From Lumbricus terrestris (taxonomy: Eukaryota; Annelida; Clitellata; Crassiclitellata; Lumbricidae): a stretch of DNA of 64,000 nt. Shown piece after piece: positions 1-27,100 of the stretch. The DNA lies in contig OX457047.1 in NCBI GenBank assembly GCA_949752735.1, forward strand, positions 14,052,174 to 14,116,173, in the 5' to 3' direction. A program made the translations under genes and the position numbers. The notes under the pieces are model-generated. The model ran no database searches. It saw only the letters and a program-made list of their open reading frames with translations, and was not told the origin of the DNA. Each line of letters starts with the position of its first letter. Position 1 is the first letter of the stretch.

Positions 1-942
1 TGCTTCACTCTCACAGTCATTATTGGGAGAATGAAATGAATCTGATGTTTCTGAAAGAATCTTGTTCTGTGATACAGATTTTCCTTCACATTACATTAAT
101 TGTGCTGACTGACTGGGTTGCCACATTGTTTCTGTTTTTTATGCTGGACAATTGTGCATTTGTTGTGGAGTTGCATAGTTACTCTTCAAAGTAATTAGTT
201 GTTGGAAAGGGAAAAGTAAATACTTTGTCTTTTTATAGTGCACAGCTCTGGGTGACTGATGACAGTTGAGGACAGCGTTGACTGTACAAAAATGAGATGA
301 TGACTATTCAGATTGCTGGACTCAGAAAAGAATCTGTATGACATGAGTTGAATATAGAAAATTGCATTTCATATCAAGATTAAAAATATTGGAAATGATG
401 GACTATGACTGTCTGGGATATGCAGACAACTGGTGGATAAAGCTGTTGAACAGCTAAATTGTGATAGTTTGGTCATATGGATAGAAAAAATTATGTTAAT
501 ATGGGTAAATTGTTATAATTTTTCTTAATAATTTCTTATTTGTAACTGGCTGCGGTGTGTCAGTGAGAATCTCAATAAAACGAATATATAAATTATAGAC
601 TTGTATTAATGTCATGCTTATACCGCACTTCATCTCTGACTTCTACATTTGGGTAGCCAACAGCAAGAATAGATGTTGGCTACAATCCTCTTCTGAAAGT
701 CCACTAACAGCTCTAATGCGGTTTGGCAAAGTTCTGTACCTTCGCTCTCGCTAGACCGACTTCATAGAATAGCCTTCCTGACCACGTTCTCTGGAAACAT
801 TGAAATCAGAGCTCTAGACTTAGCTTTTTCAATTGATATTTTAAACCCACTTTCTTTCGGCCTTGGGTGTGCTTTCGTGCCCTACCTGAATCTGTACATC
901 ATATGTTTTTGCTGATTAATTTCTTCTTATGTTGTGTGTCAG
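1..942 (+). other. Upstream flank or intron of the Ena/VASP gene
   Basis: I see no coding exon here. By analogy with vertebrate Ena/VASP genes the first coding exon should contribute only the start Met and part of a Ser codon. No suitable short exon with a donor was found here, so it probably lies left of the window. The only recognisable item is one copy of a dispersed repeat tail near 537-598. Confidence 0.5.
537..598 (+). repeat. Dispersed retroposon-like 3' tail, copy 1
   Basis: A short block starting TGTAACTGGCTGCGGTGTG and ending AATAAAACGAATATATA is shared, with divergence, with 22898-22975 and 33711-33785. All three copies are on the plus strand and end in an AATAT-like tract, as the 3' end of a short retroposon would. 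The family is not one I can name. Confidence 0.55.
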
Positions 943-15889
<14,947 letters not shown>

Positions 15890-16526
15890 TTTCTTGAATT
15901 TTACTGATGGATGCTTCTGCTCACTGTGTGTGTGTGTGTGCAACGCTGTGAACTCAAACTCAACAGAAGTGATTCCAGATTGCTTTGTCATTTTGATAAG
16001 CATGGAGTTTCAGTATTGTAACAGATTTTATGTCTACGGTTATTGTAGCTGCTATTCTCTACTAAACGATATGAAAGTTCTGATGTTTTTGATGTTGCTT
16101 TTACTCACAGACTTCTAGTCTCTTAAAATGTGAACCTTTTTATATTTTTATCTGTCTTATTATTTATAATTGTGATAGTCCTGTTAATGTTGAACATCAT
16201 CATGTGTGAGCAGAATGAATTAAAGTACACTTTTACAGATTGATGTTTACAGATTGCTTACATCACACTCACAACTGAGTAAGAAAGTAATGAAATGCAT
16301 GTAATAATTTTGACGTAGAATTAAAATACTGATAATGTGTTTGTACTGTACATCAAATCCTTGTTATACTGAAGTTCAAGGACCATTGCCAACAGTCTGA
16401 TAGTATCAACGTTCAAAATAAGCGATAACATGGTTAAGGTAAAATGTTAAGCTCTCGATGTCAGTGGTGTCACTGTCGCCAAAACCTATCTTGGTCACCC
16501 AGCTTTCAGAAGCTAGGCTGTACGTC

Positions 16527-16532
16527 AATAAA
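16527..16532 (+). promoter_or_regulatory. Candidate polyadenylation signal, Ena/VASP
   Basis: The first AATAAA hexamer noticed downstream of the stop, about 640 nt away. Other signals could be used. Confidence 0.25.
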
Positions 16533-17684
16533 TTGAGGCACCAGTGAATTAGCTTTCACTTTGCCCCAACTGACTGGCCAGCGACCATACAGACATACTT
16601 GGTCTTTGTCTCATAACGGGAGCCATTTGAAACGAAGGCGCATGTTGACTATTCATTTGCCAACTAGGCCAATTTTTGTAATGGTGGGCCAGGGTGCCAA
16701 AGGCAACTGAGCAAAGCAGAGTAAATTTCTTTAATTTTTTCACTAAATATCAAATGTGCATTTTCAGTACCGTATACAAGTTAATTCAGGCATTGCAACC
16801 ACGAGCATCAAAAAATTCAGTAATCCTTAAAAATGACCAATTTGAACCTTTATTCTAAAATTGTGTTGTCAGAAAACTATTGTCTGCAGGTCAGAAATGG
16901 CTCCATGGACCAGCTAGCTCTTTGATGTCCTTGATTTAAAAGGAGTCAAATTTAACAGTATGGCAACTTGCAAGGTTCCATTCTGTCCTACTGCTCACTT
17001 ACAGTCGCCCCAGATCTCTCCTAACTCTAAATACACTCACATTTTGTTCAATAGACCCTGCTTTTATATCTGTCAGAATTGAATGTGAAGAAATTTAGCT
17101 TTCAGCACTTGTACGACATGCAGCACTTCTTAGGCATCATAGATGCGGAGGCATTGTGGCATCTTTGTTTTGCTCCCCATCTTGGTGCCTTTTCTATGGC
17201 AGCAGACTTTGTTTAGGATGCATTATGAACATTTCAGAACTAATAATATCCGTTAGACTATCAAGAACCTCTTTGTGGTTCTGAAATATGCTGTAGAAAT
17301 GCTCAGAAATTCATATACATTCAAGTAGATCACTATAATGCACTTAACATAATCAAATTTCAACAGCATCGTCAAATCATTCTAATCCAGCATAGCTGTG
17401 GTTCAAAAGAGCCATCACTTTCTCACGATGAACACACAGTTCAGTTCACAGTGTGCTTCTCAGATCTTCCAACAATATACTTTGAACCTCCGTTTGTAAA
17501 CATTAATGGTGTGCAGGCCTAAAAAATAAATCCATATAAATTACCTTGTGGAATACTGATACTTATCTCATATTAAAAATAATTGAGCAGTTTTGGTTTG
17601 AATTCTTAACTTAGCACAATATAAATATCTTTTTAATAACATTAATAATAATCTTACAACAGCTCTTGACACAGACCTCAACAG

Positions 17685-17690
17685 TTTATT
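17685..17690 (-). promoter_or_regulatory. Candidate polyadenylation signal, EIF3E
   Basis: AATAAA on the minus strand about 490 nt beyond the inferred stop at 18179-18181. Based on the hexamer only. Confidence 0.25.
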
Positions 17691-18178
17691 TAAAAGTAAG
17701 TTAAATGTAGTTATTTGCAATGTTTCCAATTTAGTATCTGTAGTAAATGTAGGATTATGTTCCCGATAGCTTTTCTGTTATACCTGATGCCATTTACAAG
17801 TAAACTTATATTTTTTTCTGGGTTAATGTTATGATGACAGTTAGGTCTACTGCAACTACTTACTTTGCTTACAATACATCTGTGAAATGACCAGGAACTA
17901 CAACACTTTCATGTATACTACAACATGCATCAAGGTTTTTAATGCAATTGACAATGTTGCTATTTTCATTCATCGCTTCCAGTAGCTACAACACATGCAA
18001 TCATGCATTTGTTACTTAACAAAATAATGCATGCAACAGCTGTGAAGAGATTGGATACACATTTTCTTAGATCTGTTATTTCATTGCTAATTTCTTGTCA
18101 AGTTCTGTTTTGAAACCTAAATGTTCTTTCCACAGTGCTCTAATATCCAGAACTTCAACCAGTAAGCCAGTTGGTAGA

Positions 18179-21100
18179 TTAGTCAGCTCCCCACTGTGCA
18201 GGCTGAAACGACAAAAAAAACATTTCTAGATTTGACAATCTTCATACAGAAGTTTTCATCACGAAAGATTATCAAAAATTAGTACATAATCATGCTCATC
18301 ATGACCTATATTCACAGTTCTTGCCAATTAAAAACCAGCTCGATTTTTAGTATACTCTTGTTGTTAAAGTGTTAATAAAGCCGATTTGCTTGTACTTATG
18401 AGAATAAAATGTCAGTATTTAAAATTAGCAAAAAGCTTACAATGCATGACAAGGATATTTCACAGAGCAACAAGATATTGAAAGTGAGGTCGTTGTTCAC
18501 ACACTAAGGCACAAACCATGTAGGATGAAGTTTATAAAAGTGTTCACCTAGTTTATGGTTAGACAATGTTGAGTCTTGGAGAAAAAAATTAGCAAAAGGG
18601 TCACACAGTAGTAGAACACATGATAGCAAGCTTCCACTTTCTAGTAATGATGGCTGCATCAAACTCTGTCAGTACTGTGAAATATGAACTGTTTTTAAGT
18701 GTGTTGTGATGCCCTGAAAATGGTTTAAATAAAAATATTTTTGAACTGAATTCAATACTATTAAAATAATATACCAAATTGTATAAAAAAATATTTGACT
18801 AACTACTTCAACAGCCAAAATCCAGAGATAACCACAAGTAATAACATCACGGAATTAGAAGGGGCAACTGAGGGAGTAAAAATTGCTGGGAAAACACTGA
18901 ATAATCTTAGATATGCGGACGACACAACATTAATGGCAAAAAAGAAAGTTGATCTGGTAGAACTGATAAGAAGGGTGAGGAGGGAAAGTGAAAAAGCCGG
19001 CTTATACTTCAATATAAGCAAGACAAAGGTCATGACAACAGCAAATTGGATTAGTTTTGAGATAGATGGAGAGAAAATAGAGGTGGTAAAAAGCTTCACA
19101 TTCTTGGGATCGCTGATCGAAAAAGAGGGAAAATGTGATCCAGAAATAAAACGAAGGTTAGCGATAGGGAAAACCGCAATGATTGGACTGGAAAAGATAT
19201 GGAAGGACAAACATGTTAGTTTAGATACTAAAAAGAAGCTCGTGAGAGCACTGATCTTCCCTACAATATTATATGGCTGCGAGACATGGACAAAGACAAA
19301 GAATATGGAGAAAAAGATTAACGCATGCGAAATGTGGATTTGGAGGAAGATGTTGAGAATATCTTGGACAGAGAAAAGAACGAACGAATCTATAAGAATG
19401 GAGATAGGATTGGAAAACGAAGAGTCGTTAAAACAACTTGCGACAAGATTGAAGCTAAGATTCTTCGGGCATGTAATGCGATCTGATGGTTTGGAGAAGG
19501 AAATGATGCTGGCTTGCGGTGAGGGAAGGAGAAGACTCGGCAGACCAAGGACGAAATGGATGGACGAGATACACTACATAACTGGCATGAATTTGGAAGA
19601 ACTGAGGGACTTGTCTGCGAACAGAGAACAATGGAGAATGTGTGTCAGGAAAATTGCTAGAGCTCTACGAGCTGACAGCACAAGGTGACAAGGTGAATAA
19701 CATCACAAAAATAAAAATTATGTCTATGATTCTAGTTTGACATTAGGCACACTAACTGTGTTTATAATTCAAAACTAAACCAGGTAACTACATGACAATT
19801 TACAACTAAATTACACTTCAGGTTTAGAGTTTGTACAATTATACAATAATACATACCTCTTGATCCTTAGTCGACAGTTTCTTCTCAAGGTTCATGACAA
19901 GCATCTGTGAACGGAAAGCCAGGTTTTTTGTCTTCTCTATGACCTGCTGGTAGGGCGAGATACCCTGTGTTCCCATGACAACTCGACCCTGAAATAATGC
20001 AATGCAATTTATGCAGATATTTTGTTGGAAACGTAACTCATAAAATACAAACTACTATCAGATACTAGATTTGTAGATACTTGATCCACACAATTATGAA
20101 AACATTCCTAACAAGAAGAACTGGTGGCTTTATCATTATCCCTTCTACAACTGTATCACCCATAATATAATATAACTGGAAGTTTGAAATACTGAAAGTC
20201 TCACAAGAAAATTAACTTAGCAATTTGTTCAGTTAAATAGAAATGAAGTTCAGCCAAAATTTACCTAAAATGAAGGTAGCTAGTTATCAGAAAAATCAAT
20301 GATGAGCCATTTTTTGTCAAACCAAATAGACCATATAAAAACAAATCATAGTCATAGAACTTCCTGCACAGAGAACACGAGTCAAAACTTACGAGCTTGG
20401 AGTCAATTTTTGCGTCTAGTCGAGCATTGCGGATGAGGTTAACAATCCACTTTTCTGCCTCTTCAGGGCTCATGTTCAATTTCTCAGCCAGCATGCTACA
20501 ACAAACCAATCCTAAATTTATAATTACCACCACTTTCAATTAATAACATTGCTGCAATTGAATCATGTTCACTTGAAAATTTATTGGAAACAATCAAGTA
20601 ACATTTGGTTTGATAATGCACACATCAAAGCTAATTCGTGAAGTCTTCATGTTTATCCATTACCATTAATAGCTTTGCTGTTGATAAAAATGACTTCAAC
20701 CTTCAAGTCATCTAGTTCCAAGTTATAACGCTTCACAGAAATGCAAACTCTTATGTTTTCTTACAATACGTTCTCAATCTTTTTTCTTTCCTCAGCAAAG
20801 ATTCTACCTTGTTTGTCATTTATCTTTCAGATGGCATAAAAAAACACTTAATTCTCATTACCCACATCATCTGTCTAAATACATCATGCAACTCAAGAAT
20901 TTGTAGGAGCTTGCCCAGTTTTGTTCCTCCCTTAAAAATTTTGAACATAATCCATAACAAGGGTACAACACAAGAGAAGCGCTGATCATGTGTAGATGTA
21001 TGACAGATATGATTTCTAGTTAGTACAACACAATGATTGATGACACCAGATTGGCAAAATGATTAAAACACTGATCATGGGTTCAAAACAGTGGATATAT

Positions 21101-24100
21101 TGTGGGTGCCACATGGAATGGTTCAAGAACAGTCAACCACCCAAGTAATAACTAGAACGAACACAGGTGCACACTGCACATGCAAGATACAGTCCCAACA
21201 GTGCCAAACCAAAGTGATGGCAAAATGTCCTTTTCATTATCTATGGTTGCAAATCTCAACTGATACAACACGTTGAGTTGACGATGGCTGCTTGCAAGAA
21301 AATTAAACTTTACCTCTATGGCTGGAGACAAAGATTAGTTATGGGGCAGACTTCCCAGCATTCATTGGCACCTTTGTGTAATGACACGAATGATGAACAT
21401 AGATGATGACAGCATCACAACAATCAACGCTTTTTTACCTGATGCTGATACACTGATGAATGCGACAGAACGTCTCGAAGATGAAGAGACGAGCATTCTC
21501 CATGAAGTCAGCGTATAATCCAACGATGAAGAAGTCATTCAGTAGTAACTTTAGAAAACAAACAGACAAAAACAAACTAGAGCACAAGTTATTATTATAT
21601 GCTTTGTGGACTATTATGAGTTGCAGTTTCTACACTAAGAGTTACAGATCGTCTTTTATATCTAACTACAGCTCCATGTATTATCCTTGTATCTTTTCAG
21701 CTACGTCAGGTACAGAACCTAGAACTTATCATTGTAGCATCATAACAAACAGCAGTCTTTAATCTTTAATTTCAAAATAAAAACTACTATAAAACTACAA
21801 CACTAATGGAAAAAAATTATTTCCTTAAAGTGCTTAGAGTTTAATTTTAATAACAGATTTTATCAAATAATTGCTGAAAATGGCCAAACATTTACGATTG
21901 CTTGTTTTTGACTATCGACAAACACATCTGCTTGCTAATGAGACAGGTCAACGTATCAATTTTACAACAAATTAACGGTTTCTGCATCACTGCGCAAAGG
22001 TTTAGAAATAATATGGACTCGTTACCATGAGGCAACAACTGGATATTAGATAAATAGCCGCTGGAAAACAAATGAATAATATTTTTATATTTTCAATAAG
22101 AGTCCATTAATGGACTGATAATAATGGATTAGAAATATTAAAACTAATACCACACTAACATAATTTGGCTCAATGTGGACCACAGCGATAGACAATGAAC
22201 GAATGATTGTCAGACTCCATTATGGACGAATAAATCAGAGATGTAGGGTTTTACTCACAGCAAGCAGCAATAATCATTTCTATTGATTTTGCTAAGTGCA
22301 CATTTTAATACCGTTTTCTGAGTGAATGGTGTGCTTGAAAGCAGATAAAGAGCTCACCGTTTCACATTCGCGTAGCTTCTGCTGAGCGCCATCGAAATCA
22401 AAGTTGACATAGAGACACTCTAAGAATTCAATTATCGGATCTCTGTATGTATATGATTCCTGCAAAAATGTTGACAAAACATCAAGAACATGCATCAAAC
22501 TTTAATCATCAGAATTTCAACTATTTAAATTTCTAATTGGAACTGCAGTTAATGAATTAAAGTCACTAACAGAGAGAAAGTAAAATGATCAACCCAGGTG
22601 GCTCAAATTCAAACTTCTTTATGTAAGTCAGTGCACAGTGCTAACACATGCCAGAAATATGATAATGGATGTAATGCACTTGATGACAACAGGAAACTGT
22701 GTGAATACTTCAATTTGTTTGTCCTGACTGGGCCATGCAATTGAGAACAGAAAATTTTTGTGCCTCAGATTCATCTGTCTGTGTGGCCTTGCATTCATGA
22801 AACAAATCCTGTAATACAAAGGATTCTCTTTGCCAGCCATCGATGACACAGTAGTTCTGTTCACATTAGTTTTTATTTCTTTCCATTTAATGTGCTTCAA
22901 CATGTAACTGGTTGCAGTGTGTCACCCGGATTTGTCTCATTTTCAAATAAAACGAATATATATATATATAGAATAATAATAATGTAATAACAGAATGGAG
23001 CTGAAACAATTGTTTTGGGTAAATATTGAATTGCAGTAATCCACATGTGACACACAACCCATGCATGTACAAATGCACATAACATAAAAACACAGAAATG
23101 AGAAATCAAGTAAGTAAGGTCACCTGTTGAATCACTCGGATGAGGTCTTTCAGAACTTGCTGACCGTGGCCAGGGCGCTTTTTCCGATTGATGATGACAG
23201 CCGCTGTTAAATAGCGAAGAATGTGTGGACACATGGTCTGTATAGCATTCAGGTACCTGGCAAAAGTAAAACAAATAACAAAAAAATTACTAAAATAGTC
23301 CGTTTAATCAGCATTTGTCTAAAAACACATTATTGGGAAATAAGATCACTGTGAAAGAAAAAGACGTTCTTCCATCAGAAGATGGTGAAAACGAATATCA
23401 ATGAGGACATCAGTCCATGGGTCGCATGTTGTCAAAAGACTATCATGCATGCATCTGAACTATCATTACATGCACACCTAAATGTATGCCACAGTTTAGA
23501 AGCAATTTGAAAAAAAAAACATAGGGCGGGTAGTAATCTTCTGAACATCAACAGTTGACAACGTTTTTAGCAGCATCACGTACTGAAATGAAATGAGTCT
23601 AGTTGAAAGCACAAAAAAAACATTCACTTCACAAATGACTTCATGACATTGCTGTTTGTGCATCTTATTAACTCACATGGCAGATATGAAATGAAGTGGG
23701 ACAAGTGCATATATTATATTATGCATTCCGTCATGCTGGCTGTAGATTCGTCTATCACATCATTTGTTTAAAAATTGGTCATCAGTGAAATCTGACGGAT
23801 TTGAGCATGTATCAATTGTATCAGATACATGCAATAACGGACTCTGCACTTGTCGAGTTTTCTAAATTCTGCCATGATTCTGTGTGCGTTTGATTCTGTG
23901 TGCGTTTGATTCTGTGTGCGTTTGGACACTTTCATTACAGGATATCAAACTCACTATCAGACCATTTAGAGAAACAGGTTACCAGCCGATGAAGTCAGTA
24001 TGAAGTCCGAGATCTGGAAAGGTTTAGAGGTTTGCAGTGACTCAACCTGTCAGTCACATAAAGTCTATGACCAATAAGTAAGACCTATTGAGAAATCCCA

Positions 24101-27100
24101 ATGTATACTTGCGTGCAGACTCGTTAAGCTAAGCACACGTAATGCTGCGATCCAACATGCCTGCCTTTGGTCATGTGTGAACTGTACATGTTTCAAAAAC
24201 TCTTAGAATGCTGCCATCTTCCAACTGTTACACTTGTACGTCAAATCATAAATTATGCTGCTTGATATAATATTTTTTTGATAGAAAAATAACATACTGC
24301 GGCTGGTAAAGGTAAGTGTCGATGACAATGTCACGACCCTTGTTGTGGTTAAAATAGACGAAAAGGCCCCAGTGGATGAGCCAGGTTCTCTGCTGCAGCA
24401 AAACCAATGGGTTCGACATTTGCTGCAAGTCAAAGAAATACACTGTAGGAGAAAGCAAGCATCATGGCTTGTTTACATTTACTTTCAACAACAGTTTTCA
24501 ATTGTCACACAGTTGTAAGGATAACACATTTGTGTCAAGTGCAGTAAGAGACAACACGACAAAAAGAGGTTAGAGTCATAAGCTTCAAGACTTAATTTAA
24601 TGTAGAAATAAAAGACAATGCAATACAAAGACATTGCAGCATGTATAAATTTGTGAGATAGACAAGTTCCTCACAGAATTTTTATGACCTTATGAACTAT
24701 AAAAATGCGAAGATATATACAGGAAGACCATAGCCAAAAGGAAAGCAGTCTTAAGCAAGTAATAGGCTAACAATAGAAGAACAACCGATAAATAAAATGT
24801 CAAAGCATTCTAAGGAAGATCCACTGGACTTAGGGTCAGAGTGCATCACTTCACATGTAATAAAATCTGTTTCGATTATTTTTCAAAAATATATGCTTGT
24901 ACATAAGTGAAATAGTCTAAAGTGAAGGTCACCTTACACGAAGGTCAAGAGGTTAATTCATAAGTGACAACAGGCGAGAATATACATCTAAAACTATAAA
25001 ACACAAGTTGCAACGGGTGCGTAAGAAAAAATCTACTCATCCGCGCTACCGATTTTTTCAAATAATTTACAAAACAACTTCTTAGCACCTGCGGAAAACA
25101 CTATCGGAATTCGCGATCCAAAAATCTTACCCTTTCTCGAGCTTGAAATTTTTTATTTTCTATCGCAATGCTAACGCATGTGTTTAATATAAGACGCCAT
25201 TTGCATAGGCTACAACCATCATTATCAACAGACATTAAAACCATCGATGATATATTGATGATTGAAGCCAGTACATTAATGACGTCATGGCCGGTTTTAA
25301 AATTGACGTTAATTAATATCTATCTATTACCGTATTGTATGTATCAGAAGCCTATTTAAGACGCAATAATTTTGGCCGATCGGTTTTCAATGAACCAATA
25401 GATTTTTAACCTCATTTTTCACCGAGGGCAGATCTTTTGGCATGCGGTTTCGCAAAAATGCTGACTATAGCGTAAACATTGGCGGGTGGCAGCTGCGGGT
25501 TGGACCGAAAACATAAATTTCGCCGGGCACTCAAAGTATTTGGACCGGGTTGGGCCCGATGGAAGAAGGGGAGGTGACAAGGGCGGCGTAGGAGCGGAGT
25601 CAGGCGTGGCGGGGGACGAAAACCGAAATTTGCCGGGCGTGTGAGTGTGGTCAGACGTGACTGAACAAAATCCGAAATGTCCCGGGCAACGCCGGGTAAT
25701 TCAGCTAGTATACAATAATTAGGAAAATATGAAATAATTCTCAATCTTGAGCAAACGAGCATAATATTATATTGTGTTGTCTTACGTTTGAGTCAAGGAT
25801 CTCACGAAGTCGATGGAGGTCATCAATTGCGTTGTCCCAATTCTGCATCAGAATTTCAGATGCCAATTTGCCCCAAAGAGCACTCATGTAGTTCCGATCT
25901 GTTGTGGGCATCTTACAAAATAATAGAAGCAACAATGCACAAATCAGTCAGAATCACTTTTAATGCAGCAGAAAAACTATAAAAAAAACAGTGGCTAAAT
26001 ATCACACTTGCAATTAAGAAATTACAAACAAAACAATTTGTTTCTAACTTTTACCAGAAGTGGACAAAAGCAAATTTCCAACACATTTAGACAACATATT
26101 TAAATCTCAGAAGCATAACAAAGTACTCTAAAACTTGCTTTTTTGTTATGGTTATCTCGTTCACAGAAAAATGCTTTCACAGATTTTATAAGGTTTAGAC
26201 GTTTTTAAGCCTCATCCACTCAGAATTTTTTATTATCATCATTACTTAATAACATAGCACCAGTGACACGTTTTGGCGACTGCGCATTCTCGGTTGCTGG
26301 TCCCAGATGCTGGAAACAGTCTTCCACCGGACATTAGATTGGCCGTCTTAGTGTAATGTAATGTAATGTAATTCAGACAATTTGTATAGCATCGTCAGAG
26401 GCAAGCCACTTCTAGGATGCTTCACATGCATAATGTCAAATGTCAGAGTAAATGTCATGAGCTCGAGATCAAGTGTAGCTTCAATTGTTTTTTAAAAGTT
26501 GCTTCAGTTTTGATTCCCTGGAGAGTTGATGGAAGACTGTTCCAGGCGCGTGGGCCTGCGACGCGAAAGGCGCGATCGCCCATTTTTGTTTTCGCCGCAG
26601 GAATGAACACGTCGGCGGTCTTGGACGATCGCAGCCGGGACCTCCTTGGATCGTCTGCTAACGGTTTGATGTTGTCCGCGAGGTAGGCTGGTGCGCAATT
26701 GTTGAGGCATTTGTACATTAGGATACAAAGTTTGAAATTGATGCGGTCACCTATGCGAAGCCACTGAAGCTGGTCCCGAATCGCGTTAGAAATGTGGATT
26801 CTTTTAAATCAAAGCTTGTTTGTGAGGCGCCCTTGTAGCGGTATGGCCAAGTTATGGTGCCATATAAATTGCCGTTATTATTATATTATTATTATTAATG
26901 CACAATGGACAGACATTATAGCAAACAGAAGTAGTTTGATTTGAATGGGAGCAATTACTTCATATGAAAACACATGGACAAATGCTTCGAACAGACAGCA
27001 GATTAAGAAACAACAAAGAAAAAGAACATGCAAAGCCAATTTCAAACACTTGTGCTAAATTGTTGAATTGTATCTTACACCACAGAGGTGATATAACTCA

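Larger units (their letters stand above)
15890..18178. other. 3' UTR and intergenic DNA between convergent Ena/VASP and EIF3E
   Basis: No further coding region is visible. Candidate polyadenylation hexamers are AATAAA at 16527-16532 (plus, Ena/VASP) and its complement at 17685-17690 (minus, EIF3E). Neither is supported by more than the hexamer. Confidence 0.4.

Noticed and set aside
18803..19210. 135-codon minus-strand frame with a membrane-like composition
   Set aside because: It is the shadow of the RTE-like reverse transcriptase frame and does not join EIF3E exons in phase.
26417..26686. Plus-strand 89-codon frame
   Set aside because: It is the antisense of the L2/CR1-like LINE coding region on the minus strand.
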